From NCBI RefSeq assembly GCF_004126535.1, contig NZ_PPCV01000001.1, positions 372,001-436,000 on the forward strand: a DNA stretch of 64,000 nucleotides, read 5' to 3'. The notes below the pieces were generated by a model that did no database searches, was not told the DNA's origin, and was given only the letters and a program-made list of their open reading frames with translations. Below, piece after piece: positions 32,638-39,814 of the stretch. Numbering within the stretch: position 1 is the stretch's first letter; the number at the start of each line of letters is the position of its first letter. A program made the translations under genes and the position numbers. This stretch comes from Propioniciclava flava. GTDB lineage: Bacteria; Actinomycetota; Actinomycetes; Propionibacteriales; Propionibacteriaceae.

Positions 32638-34191
32638 ATGTCCATGACCACCACTACTGACTCCATGCTCGAAGCCCCCGAACTCTCCACCTCGCTGGAA
32701 GCCTCGATCGCACGGCTCCGCGAGGTCGCGGACGACGACTGGACGCCGGCCATCGTCTACGGACGAGCGTCCCAGGACCGCAAGAAGCTCATGCGCTCGA
32801 TCAACGACCAGCTGCTGGACTGCGTGTCCTGGTGCGAGCCCTTGCGCTGGTACCCGGACGTGATCGTGCGTGACTCCGACCGCTCCGCCTCCCAGTGGCG
32901 GAAGAAGATCCGCGAGGGCTTCGACGAGGTGATGGCCCTGATCGAGGAAGGCAAGCACGGCGGGTTCGTCACCTGGGAACCCTCCAGGGCCGCGCGTGAC
33001 CTGGAGGTCTACGTGCAGCTGCGCAAGGCCTGCCGCCGAGCCAACGTCCTCTACCTCACCCACGGACGCGTGTACGACTTCACCCGATCGGATGACTCGT
33101 TTGCGATGGGCTGGGAGTTCTTACGGGCCGAAGCCGACGCGGACACGATGCGCGAACGCCAGTTGCGCACCGTGAAGCTCAATGCCGAGCGCGGCCGCCC
33201 CCACGGCCGTCTCCCGTATGGGTACCGGCGGATCTATGACCAGCTCACCGGGGTGTTGCTGCGGCAGGAGCCTGATCCGCACAAGGGCCAGATCGTCAGG
33301 GATGCGGCCCGTGACGTGCTGGCGGGTAAGTCGCTGCACTCGGTGGCGATGCGGCTCCAGGATGCCGGGGAGCCAACCCCGATGAAGTCCTGGACCGAGG
33401 CCCCGCGCGGGTGGGAGGCGAACACGGTCCGCCAGGTGCTGGAGAATCCCACGATCGCTGGTAAGCGGGTCTATCAGGGCGAGATCATCGGGGAGGCGCA
33501 GTGGGAGCCGCTGATCGATTGGGAGACGTTCCAGAGGCTTCAGCGCCTGTTCGCCGACCCCGGCCGCAGGGTCAAGGGCGGCGGCGGTACACAGGCGAAG
33601 ACGCTGATGACCCACATCGCCAAGTGCCACTACTGCGGACGCCCCTTGAAGCGGGCCGTGCTGCGGCGGAAGAAGCAGGCGGATGCGGTGAAGTACTACT
33701 GCGGCTTCCGCGGCTGCTACAAGACGACCATCGCCCAGCAGGGCCTGGACGACTACGTCGAGGAGGCAGTGCTGGCCTGGTTCGAGAGACCTGAGAACCT
33801 CGCCCGGCTCACCGGCGACGACGGGGGCGAGTGGGTCGCGAAGGCCGATGCGGCGCAGGATCGCCGGGCGGCGTTGCAGACCCGGCTGGATGAAGCGATC
33901 GCCCAGTACACAGCCGGGGAGCTGAATCTGGACACGCTGACGAAGGTCGAACAGACCCTGCGTCCGCAGATTGCGGACGCAGAGCGGGAGCTGATCCCGC
34001 CGATTACCGACGCCCGCGTCAAGGCTCTGGTCACGGCCCCGGACCTGCGGGCGGCCTGGAGCGAGCTGTCACTGGCGGAGCAGCGGGCGATCATCAAGGC
34101 CGGGTTCGACATCCGTATCCAGCAAACGCAGAACCGCGGCCAGAACGCCTTCGAACCGGGCCGGGTGCTCATGGAGCCCCGCACCCGATGA
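32638..34191 (+). CDS. Large serine recombinase (site-specific integrase)
   Basis: A 517-residue large serine recombinase that would integrate or excise the element by recombination at short att sites. The N-terminal resolvase domain starts at about residue 38 (VYGRASQDRKKLMRS) with the catalytic serine in GRASQD, followed by the active-site block TWEPSRAARDLEVY near residue 120. The recombinase domain follows (LPYGYRRIYDQLTGVLLRQE), then a zinc-ribbon-type domain with CHYCGRPLKRAV and YYCGFRGCYK around residues 328-365. A C-terminal coiled-coil region closes the protein. Its position beside a truncated ABC-F gene fits the usual layout of integrase next to attL. Confidence 0.93.
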   Translation: MSMTTTTDSMLEAPELSTSLEASIARLREVADDDWTPAIVYGRASQDRKKLMRSINDQLLDCVSWCEPLRWYPDVIVRDSDRSASQWRKKIREGFDEVMALIEEGKHGGFVTWEPSRAARDLEVYVQLRKACRRANVLYLTHGRVYDFTRSDDSFAMGWEFLRAEADADTMRERQLRTVKLNAERGRPHGRLPYGYRRIYDQLTGVLLRQEPDPHKGQIVRDAARDVLAGKSLHSVAMRLQDAGEPTPMKSWTEAPRGWEANTVRQVLENPTIAGKRVYQGEIIGEAQWEPLIDWETFQRLQRLFADPGRRVKGGGGTQAKTLMTHIAKCHYCGRPLKRAVLRRKKQADAVKYYCGFRGCYKTTIAQQGLDDYVEEAVLAWFERPENLARLTGDDGGEWVAKADAAQDRRAALQTRLDEAIAQYTAGELNLDTLTKVEQTLRPQIADAERELIPPITDARVKALVTAPDLRAAWSELSLAEQRAIIKAGFDIRIQQTQNRGQNAFEPGRVLMEPRTR

Positions 34192-34207
34192 CCCGATGGC
34201 GGGCTGG

Positions 34208-34408
34208 TCACCGGGTGCGCCCACGCAGGGTGTTGCGCACCAGGGTGACCAGCTCGCTGCTCATCGGCGGGAACTGGGCCGCTGCCTCACGCGCAGCGGC
34301 CCGGATGCGTTCGCGCTCCGCCTCGGCGACGGTGCTCGCCGAAGCCTCCTCGGACTCGGCGTGGTCTCGATCGGTGGTCTGGGTCTGAAGTGTCCGGATG
34401 CTGCTCAT
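34208..34408 (-). CDS. Small hypothetical protein
   Basis: A 66-residue charged, mostly helical protein (EEASASTVAEAERERIRAAA, then ELVTLVRNTLRGRTR) with no recognised domain. It lies convergent with the serine recombinase gene, 16 bases from its stop. The ATG follows directly on an 11-bp palindrome at 34409-34419, which could be an operator or part of the leader. Codon use looks coding-like, but the gene is short and unproven. Confidence 0.5.
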   Translation of the reverse strand: MSSIRTLQTQTTDRDHAESEEASASTVAEAERERIRAAAREAAAQFPPMSSELVTLVRNTLRGRTR

Positions 34409-34419
34409 ACCTGTCAGGT
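34409..34419. promoter_or_regulatory. Perfect 11-bp palindrome abutting a start codon
   Basis: ACCTG-T-CAGGT sits immediately upstream of the ATG of the small gene at 34208-34408. A second inverted repeat, CATCC-N4-GGATG, lies at 34466-34479, next to an AT-rich TACTAT hexamer (34485-34490) that could act as a -10 element toward the hairpin array on the plus strand, or TATAGT toward the small gene on the minus strand. Confidence 0.4.
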
Positions 34420-34510
34420 ACGCTCATACACCCGCGCACAGAAAAAAGCAACCACTGCATCTAGCCATCCAAACGGATGCGAGCTACTATATGTGCATGT
34501 TCAGTGCTGT

Positions 34511-35076
34511 CGTGCCCGTCAAGACCCCCAGGTCGGGGTCGGGCACGGGGGTGCCGATTCGGCACCCCCGTGACGGCCACCGCTCAGGCTTCACGGTGGG
34601 AGAAGTTTTCCCGCACCGTCCGCACCCGAACAGCGAGGGTTCCACGGTGCCTGCAAGTTGCCGTCACCGTCAGCCCGCCCCTATGTTCCACGGTGGTGCC
34701 ATTTTGGCACCACCGTCAGACGTTGTTGACGGGGGTGAAAATTTTTCACCACCGTGCCCCGGTGCACGGTCCTGCAAATTTTGCGGGACCGCACACGCCC
34801 CGGCTGCGGCAGGCGAACGGTACCGGAAATTTTCCGGCCCCGTTGACCTTCCTCCGTCTCGCGCACGCAGGTGGCGTGGTGGTGCCGAATCGGCACCACC
34901 ACAGCCCACCCACCTGGGGGGTGCCGGTGCCGCCACGGTAGCGGCACCGTAGTCGAACGGGCTGCGAAAATTTCCCGCCCCGTTCCACTCGGCGTCTCGC
35001 CGTGACCAACGGGTCCGCACATTTTGCGGACCCGTCCCCATGGCCGGGTGACGCGGCCGCCGATTCGGCGTACCCG
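34511..35076. repeat. Array of about twelve diverged, individually palindromic units
   Basis: At least twelve inverted repeats of about 25-31 bp stand 30-60 bp apart, filling a 570-base gene-free stretch. Positions: 34511-34547, 34544-34572, 34593-34619, 34644-34670, 34690-34716, 34729-34755, 34767-34791, 34816-34844, 34876-34902, 34925-34949, 34955-34985, 35009-35035, 35045-35076. Arms differ between units (for example ACGGTGGTGCCA, ACGGGTCCGCA, GTGGTGGTGCCGA, AACGG..CCGGAAA) but each arm matches its own partner. Many units share CGG at the outer edge and a central A/T core such as AATTTT or GATTC. Spacers are unrelated to each other. Open frames on both strands here are by-products of the palindromes. 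Function unknown. Confidence 0.85.
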
Positions 35077-35086
35077 TTGCGGGGTG

Positions 35087-35290
35087 TCACCGCGTGATCC
35101 CATGAGCACGGTCGATCTGGGCCAGCCGGATCGCGATAGCCTCATCCGCGGTGAGTTCCCCGGCCAGGTCCCGGCGGCCCAGGGCACGGTCGGCGTCGGT
35201 CTCCTCGGCCCCAGCCATCCGCTGCCCGGCCGTCACCTGCGCCTCGACCCAGTCGATACCGACCCGCGAGGCCGGTCCGGTACTGTCCAT
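35087..35290 (-). CDS. Small VbhA-like antitoxin-domain protein
   Basis: A 67-residue protein whose second half (ADRALGRRDLAGELTADEAI followed by AIRLAQIDRAHG) resembles the VbhA antitoxin fold (G-x-L-T-x-[DE]-E-[AL] then a helix). VbhA-type antitoxins normally inhibit Fic-domain AMP transferases, but no Fic gene is in the window. It lies downstream of the zeta toxin gene on the same strand, separated by 98 bases, and ends 11 bases from the hairpin array. It may be an orphan or a third member of the toxin module. Confidence 0.55.
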   Translation of the reverse strand: MDSTGPASRVGIDWVEAQVTAGQRMAGAEETDADRALGRRDLAGELTADEAIAIRLAQIDRAHGITR

Positions 35291-35388
35291 CGCGCCTGCT
35301 TCCTTCCTTTACCCCTCTGGTGCCGTGATTCTCCTGGTCGCTGTTCTCCCGAATCCCATAGGTACGGGGCGCTTCCGGACTGTTACGT

Positions 35389-36453
35389 TCAGAGGCTGCG
35401 GCCGGGCGGGTCACGGCGGTCCGGTCCGGACCTGCCCGGTGCCTGCCACGGGTCCTCCCGGCCGGGATTGCGGCCACCGGTCAGGCGGCGCAGCGCCCGC
35501 CTGGCCTTGGTCCGGGCCGGTTCGGGGGCGACCTGCTCCACGTAGAGCCTGCGCCAGCGCTGCTGCTGGTCCAGCTCCGCAGTGTCCACACCGGGCACTG
35601 TCGTGGCGGTGTCGATCATGGTCTGGGCATCGGCTTGCAGGAGCCGGAACGCCGGTGCCGTGACCGGGCCGAGATAGCCCGGCCGTGCCCGAGCCAGAGC
35701 GAAGACCTGCTCATACCGGGCCAGCCACGCCAGCGCCTCGCCCGGGGCCAGGCGGCGGGTCTGCTCGCCCTGGAGCACGTCGGCGGCCGAGACCGACCCT
35801 GCCGCCGACTCGCCGGTGGTGTCGTGGAGAAGCCGTTCGCGGGAGAACACCCGCACCCTGGTGATGAACGGCAACGCCTCCAGCGCGGCCACAACCTTTG
35901 GAGAGCCCGCCAATGCGGTCTCGTGCGCCTGTGGTGGGGTCCACCGGCCGATCCCGGGATACGCGGCCGCCAGCGCCCGCTGCTGGGCCGATAGGCGTGA
36001 GACCGCCGCCGGGGTCGCCACGGCGACGACTTCGACCCGGTACCCGGCCTCGGCGAACCGCGAGGCGGTGCCGGTGACCATCTCCGGGTCACGGAACGTG
36101 CCCTCCAACAGCACCGAGAACCGGTGTGCCAACGCATGATCGAGAGCGAGACGCACCAGTCCGCCCGAGACCGGTGCTGTCTTCTCCGGCATCGCCAAGG
36201 GTTCCTCGACCATCAACCGGGCGTAGTCCGGGTGGTACTCGCGTAGGTCATCCCCGGTGATCGGCACCAGGGTCGGGTCTTCTGCCAGGATCGCGTCCTG
36301 AGCGACGGTCTTACCCGCCGCCGGCTGCCCGCCCAGCAGCACCAGCCGCGGACTCTCTGGGGTCGGGGCGTAGTCGCCGAAGATGTCTTCACGGGCGATG
36401 TGCTCGAACTGCCACGCCAGCCACTGAGGGCTGTCGAACTCCGGCGCGGCCAC
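35389..36453 (-). CDS. Zeta toxin family protein
   Basis: A 354-residue kinase of the zeta-toxin family; characterised members phosphorylate UDP-N-acetylglucosamine or other nucleotide sugars and poison cell-wall synthesis. Walker A is LLGGQPAAGKTVAQD near residue 40, the substrate region is ITGDDLREYHPDYARLM near residue 65, and the family block SVLLEGTFRDPEMV is near residue 113. The C-terminus is a long basic, Pro/Arg-rich tail. It begins at a GTG 18 bases after the stop of a 101-residue gene that probably encodes its antitoxin. Such modules stabilise plasmids and integrative elements. Confidence 0.88.
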   Translation of the reverse strand: MAAPEFDSPQWLAWQFEHIAREDIFGDYAPTPESPRLVLLGGQPAAGKTVAQDAILAEDPTLVPITGDDLREYHPDYARLMVEEPLAMPEKTAPVSGGLVRLALDHALAHRFSVLLEGTFRDPEMVTGTASRFAEAGYRVEVVAVATPAAVSRLSAQQRALAAAYPGIGRWTPPQAHETALAGSPKVVAALEALPFITRVRVFSRERLLHDTTGESAAGSVSAADVLQGEQTRRLAPGEALAWLARYEQVFALARARPGYLGPVTAPAFRLLQADAQTMIDTATTVPGVDTAELDQQQRWRRLYVEQVAPEPARTKARRALRRLTGGRNPGREDPWQAPGRSGPDRRDPPGRSL

Positions 36454-36471
36454 CCCGTTCTGCCCCGTCGG

Positions 36472-36777
36472 TTAGGTCAGGGGCAGGTCGGTCAGGGCCT
36501 GCGCCTCGTGCACCCATGCCTGCTGCTGGGCGATCAGCCCGGCACGGTCGGCCGGGTCGAGGGCCTTGGTCTGCTGCTTGACAAGACGACGGCGGGCGGC
36601 CCAGTGCTCACGGGCACCGTCGTCGGTGGCCTCGCTCATGCGGGTGAGCAGGAGGGAGGAGAGCACGGTCGCGGCCTCACGCGTGATGTCATAGACCATC
36701 GCGTCCTCGACCAGCGCCTGGTCGTACCAGGCGCGCACAGAATCCGTGGACGGGGCCACCGGTGCTGTCTGACTCAT
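36472..36777 (-). CDS. Hypothetical protein, probable antitoxin partner of the zeta toxin
   Basis: A 101-residue helical protein (VRAWYDQALVEDAMVYDITR, then RLVKQQTKALDPADRAGLIA). No sequence motif is diagnostic. Its position, directly upstream of and probably cotranscribed with a zeta toxin, and its size are those of an epsilon-type or other cognate antitoxin; the assignment is inference from context. The 136 bases upstream hold no other gene. Confidence 0.6.
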   Translation of the reverse strand: MSQTAPVAPSTDSVRAWYDQALVEDAMVYDITREAATVLSSLLLTRMSEATDDGAREHWAARRRLVKQQTKALDPADRAGLIAQQQAWVHEAQALTDLPLT

Positions 36778-36913
36778 CGGGCATCAACCTCCTACACCCT
36801 CCATTCTACCGTCTCGGCCGATCTCCGCACCGGTGTGGCTCCCGTGAACTCTCCGAGCCCGTGCACCCGCCTCGAAGACCGGACGGCGATACAGGCCCGC
36901 GTCGTCTTCCCGG

Positions 36914-37177
36914 TCAGGCTCTGAGTAGTGATCGGGCCGTGAGGAAGATCCCGCGCTGCCGGAACGCCCGCGGGCTTTCCCGGTCCGCATCCGCGCGGAA
37001 GATCGCGGGCACCGAGGGATACCAGGCCGTGGTGCGCCGTGCCGGGTCGAGAGCCCACACCGGTGCCGTCCAGCCGTCGCGCTCGGCCAGATGATCGGCC
37101 AGCGCCGCGAACGCGGCATCAAGCTCACCGGCTCCGGTCGGCTCCCGCTCGTCAACGAACGCCCCCGCCGAGTCCGA
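36914..37177 (-). pseudogene. C-terminal remnant of a conserved actinobacterial protein
   Basis: About 88 codons read as a C-terminal domain seen in many actinobacterial HTH-associated hypothetical proteins: VDEREPTGAGELDAAFAALA, then WTAPVWALDPARRTTAWYPS and FRQRGIFLTARSLLRA to the stop. No start codon or N-terminal domain belongs to it; the open frame continues upstream only as antisense to the TetR gene at 37292. It is therefore a truncated relic, and the break near 37,180 marks an old rearrangement boundary. The 113 bases from there to the TetR start contain the TetR promoter and operator. Confidence 0.55.
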
Positions 37178-37260
37178 CCGCACCGGTTTCCGCGGGCCCG
37201 GGCTTCGCCCGCGGACGCCGAGCAGAGTGCGTGAGCATAACCGGCTGGTAGTGTGGTGGG

Positions 37261-37282
37261 ATACTCGTCGGCCGGTCAGTGA
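37261..37282. promoter_or_regulatory. Putative TetR operator (copy 1)
   Basis: ACTCGTCGGCCGGTCAGT (37263-37280) is an imperfect palindrome, 12 of 18 positions symmetric, located just before the TetR gene at 37292 and overlapping a GATACT hexamer that may be its -10. An almost identical element lies ahead of the KAS III gene at 46009-46026. Confidence 0.6.
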
Positions 37283-37291
37283 AGGTGTGGT

Positions 37292-37897
37292 GTGCAAACA
37301 ACCCTGCGTGAGCAGCAACGTGTCCGCACCCGTGCGGGCATCCTCCGAGTGGCTGCCGAGGAGTTCGACCAGCGCGGCTACGCTTCTGTCGCTCTTAGCG
37401 AGATCGCTGCTCGCCTTGAGGTAACCAAGGGCACGGTGTACTTCCATTTCCCGTCGAAGGCGGCCCTCGCCAGTGCCGTGGTCGACACCTACTTCTCCGC
37501 GTGGGAAGCAGTTTTAGCCGAAGTCGCGCGTCAGAGTTTGCAAGGCCTCACGGCGCTGCGCTGGCTCTCGGCCCAAGTTGCGCAGAGTTACCGCGATGAG
37601 CCAGGTGTGCGCGCGCCCTTGCGGTTGATGCGTGAGGCGGATGTCATCGGGATTGATCTACCGACCCCGTTCTTGCCGTGGGTCGAGACAGTGGCCGGGC
37701 ATGTCCGTGAAGCCCAGGACCTCGGTGAAGTACGGCGCGGGCTCGATGTCGAGGCTGTGGCCTGGCAGATCGTGGCAGGATTCTTCGGGGCTCAGGAGAT
37801 CTCACATCAGCTCACCGGGAGCGCCGACATCGTCGAGCGAGTCGAAGCCATGTGGGATCTGCTTCTGCCCGGAATCGAAGCCCGCGACTCGGCCTGA
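37292..37897 (+). CDS. TetR-family regulator, butyrolactone-receptor (ScbR/ArpA) type
   Basis: A 201-residue TetR protein. The N-terminal helix-turn-helix (EEFDQRGYASVALSEIAARL, then EVTKGTVYFHFPSKAALASAV) closely resembles gamma-butyrolactone receptors of streptomycetes. The C-terminal half has the matching pattern SYRDEPGVRAPLRLMREADV. It lies at the left edge of a transport module, convergent with the interrupted permease gene and 71 bases from its end. A shared operator-like element in front of this gene and of the KAS III gene at the other edge of the module suggests it represses both. Its ligand is unknown. Confidence 0.82.
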   Translation: MQTTLREQQRVRTRAGILRVAAEEFDQRGYASVALSEIAARLEVTKGTVYFHFPSKAALASAVVDTYFSAWEAVLAEVARQSLQGLTALRWLSAQVAQSYRDEPGVRAPLRLMREADVIGIDLPTPFLPWVETVAGHVREAQDLGEVRRGLDVEAVAWQIVAGFFGAQEISHQLTGSADIVERVEAMWDLLLPGIEARDSA

Positions 37898-37968
37898 CCG
37901 CGCTCCTGTTTCCCGTTCCTGCGGAGGCTGCCTCATGTGGCTGATTGAGGCAGCCCCCGCCCGTGGTC

Positions 37969-38387
37969 TTATTCGACGCCCTTGAGGGCGCTGGTCATGT
38001 CGATGCCCTTGATGCGTCGCGTCAGCAACAGTGTCGCGGTCATCGCGAAAACGATGGTGATGGCCGAGGCGATGGCGAGGCTGGCTGTCGAGATGCTGGG
38101 TAGGTAGCTGGCCCGGTCGGTGCTGAATAGGCCGACGTATTGGCCGAGGAACCACCAGCCGGCGGGGATGCCGGCAAGCCACCCGATGAGGGTGGTGGTG
38201 ATGTTCTCTCGGCTGGCCAGGGATCGCAGTTCCCCGTGGTGGAAGCCGAGCACGCGCAGGGTCGCGTAGTCGCGGACGCGTTCGGTGAAACTCAGCGCCC
38301 CCAGGTTGTACAGGACCACGACGGCGAGGATGATCGCGAAGGTCTTGATGAGGGTGAACACGCTGTCCAGTGAGTCCACGAGCGACT
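37969..38387 (-). pseudogene. FtsX-like ABC permease, C-terminal part (split by IS21 element)
   Basis: The last 139 codons of the permease gene whose 5' part is at 42416-44279. They encode SLVDSLDSVFTLIKTFAIIL and three transmembrane segments around the FtsX block TERVRDYATLRVLGFHHGEL, ending RRIKGIDMTSALKGVE. The IS21 insertion ends at 38396 after an 8-bp target duplication at 38388-38395. Removing the insertion and one duplication copy restores one frame of 761 codons exactly. Alone, this fragment has no start and is probably silent. Confidence 0.88.
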
Positions 38388-38475
38388 GCGCGTTGAGAAT
38401 GTCAATCTGTTCTGAGACCGGTGTGTCACTTTGATTCGGGACCACCACGTCGGCCGGCGAAGGGGGCGCGTGGGT

Positions 38476-38931
38476 TCATCGGGGTTGCTGATGGGAGTGC
38501 CGCAGGGTTGCCAGGAGGGCGGTCAGTTGGTGGGTGCCTGTTGCGCCGAGCGCGGCGAAGAAGGACTCGTCGGCATCCTCGACCGAGCGGTTCGCGTTGG
38601 TGATGAGGTCCTTGCCTCCTGTGGTGGGCGCGAGGAGGATTGCCCGGCCGTCCTTTGGGTGGGGCTGTCGTTCCAGAAGTCCCTTTTTCTCGAGTGCGCG
38701 GACCACTTGTGAGGTCATCATGGGGTCGGTCGAGGCCGACTCGGCGAGCTGGCGTTGCGTCAAAGGCGTTTCATGCGCGGTGAGAGTTGCCAGGAGTACG
38801 AACTGCACGTGTGTCAGGTCGTGTGGCGTGAGCGCCGCGCGAACTGTGCGCTGCCAAGCGTGGGTGAGGTGCCAGAGGATGAATCCAGGGCTCTGCTCGG
38901 GGCTTGGGAATCGGCTCGCGAGGGGGGTCAT
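38476..38931 (-). CDS. MarR-family transcriptional regulator (IS21 passenger)
   Basis: A 151-residue winged-helix protein. The recognition region is LTQRQLAESASTDPMMTSQV followed by RALEKKGLLERQPHPKDGRA, the wing typical of MarR. It is the last gene of a three-gene run in which each start overlaps the previous stop by 4 bases (ATGA). The gene lies inside the IS21-type element, between istB and the left end. A TATGC-N2-GCATA palindrome at the start of the run is a plausible autoregulatory site. Confidence 0.88.
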   Translation of the reverse strand: MTPLASRFPSPEQSPGFILWHLTHAWQRTVRAALTPHDLTHVQFVLLATLTAHETPLTQRQLAESASTDPMMTSQVVRALEKKGLLERQPHPKDGRAILLAPTTGGKDLITNANRSVEDADESFFAALGATGTHQLTALLATLRHSHQQPR

Positions 38932-39338
38932 GACGTCATCGTCCCTCGCAGGGTTTTCACGTCATCGGCGTCCAGGGGAATGAGGCCGAAGCGCAGTTGG
39001 TGGCCCCAGCCCGGGGCGGATGTGAGCGCGAGTCGGCTGCGGAGTTCGGTCAGAGGGACAGGCTTGCTCGCCAGGTAGTCGATACGACGGCGGAAAGGCC
39101 TGAATGATCCCTCGTCGGTTTGCCAGATGTCGTCGTCCGGAAACGTGCCGATCGCTGTGAAGGATCGATAGTTGTCGGCCACTCCGCGCGTGACGGTCGG
39201 CGAGTAGTAGACGAGCGTGTCGCCACTTCTCATCCGCGCCAAAGGACCACGCTTGCCGTGATTGATCTGAGCGATGCCGAGGCCGACACCTCGCGCAACG
39301 TGTTCGGCAGACACCACGCCGAGCCAGCCGCGGCTCAT
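38928..39338 (-). CDS. EVE domain-containing protein (IS21 passenger)
   Basis: A 136-residue protein with the EVE/PUA-like fold, which in other systems recognises modified bases in DNA or RNA or accompanies them. The N-terminus GWLGVVSAEHVARGVGLGIA and the strand LARMRSGDTLVYYSPTV are typical; the later block FRPFRRRIDYLASKPVPLTE is seen in standalone EVE proteins. Start at ATG 39338 overlaps the SRPBCC stop by 4 bases. No restriction or methylase gene is adjacent, so its target cannot be inferred. Confidence 0.8.
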   Translation of the reverse strand: MSRGWLGVVSAEHVARGVGLGIAQINHGKRGPLARMRSGDTLVYYSPTVTRGVADNYRSFTAIGTFPDDDIWQTDEGSFRPFRRRIDYLASKPVPLTELRSRLALTSAPGWGHQLRFGLIPLDADDVKTLRGTMTS

Positions 39339-39769
39339 GCGGCATCCAAGTAGTCGATCAGCCCGCGAACGTTGCGTTCCGCGGCACCGGCGAAACTCTT
39401 TCCCAAGACTCGCCGCCAGAACCACCTCAGTGGCCCGTCAACGCCGATCGTCACCGTCACTCGCGTGCTGGCGTCAAGAGGTTCTGCCCGGTGCTCGAAG
39501 AGCAACTTTGCCCCCGGCATTCGAGACGTCGTCGTCAAAAGTCGATCCGTCTCCAGTGCCACGATCTCAAAGGTCGTCGCGGGGCCCGATGAAGGCCGCA
39601 TCCACCCGCTCGCTCCGAGGATCGCCTCTCCCGAGAATTGGACCTCGGCGACGTCCGGGTCCCACGACGCCCAGGTCATCGGAGCCGCCCAGAGCCGGTA
39701 GAGGGTCTCGGGTGGGTGCGGCGTTTCAGCAACGTGCGTACTTATCTTCTCCATCCATTTAGTATGCAC
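39335..39769 (-). CDS. SRPBCC (START/Bet v 1-like) domain protein (IS21 passenger)
   Basis: A 144-residue polyketide-cyclase/SRPBCC-like protein, possibly binding a small hydrophobic ligand. Segments PETLYRLWAAPMTWASWDPD and EHRAEPLDASTRVTVTI followed by the long C-terminal helix (RVLGKSFAGAAERNVRGLID) match the helix-grip fold. The start is GTG 39769 or ATG 39754; a perfect TATAAT hexamer on the minus strand at 39774-39779 lies just upstream. It is the first gene of the passenger operon. Confidence 0.75.
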   Translation of the reverse strand: MHTKWMEKISTHVAETPHPPETLYRLWAAPMTWASWDPDVAEVQFSGEAILGASGWMRPSSGPATTFEIVALETDRLLTTTSRMPGAKLLFEHRAEPLDASTRVTVTIGVDGPLRWFWRRVLGKSFAGAAERNVRGLIDYLDAA

Positions 39770-39774
39770 GCATA
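39763..39774. promoter_or_regulatory. Palindrome at the passenger operon promoter (MarR-site candidate)
   Basis: TATGC-AC-GCATA, a perfect 5+5 inverted repeat, begins next to the TATAAT -10 hexamer (39774-39779, minus strand) and covers the presumed transcription start of the SRPBCC-EVE-MarR operon. MarR proteins usually bind such short A/T-edged palindromes. Confidence 0.5.
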
Positions 39775-39814
39775 TTATATTGATTGCGAATCCTGCCCGA
39801 CTTCGCGTCAGATG

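Noticed and set aside
34511-35076. CRISPR array
   Set aside because: Repeats are not identical, spacing is irregular and each unit is its own palindrome; no cas gene is near.
34398-35187. Several overlapping open frames of 110-180 codons on both strands
   Set aside because: They run through the palindrome array, mirror each other on opposite strands and show no family-like segments; they are by-products of GC-rich palindromes.
36914-37447. Full 177-codon minus-strand gene
   Set aside because: Only the last 88 codons look like a protein family; the first part is antisense to the TetR gene at 37292, so it is called a remnant.
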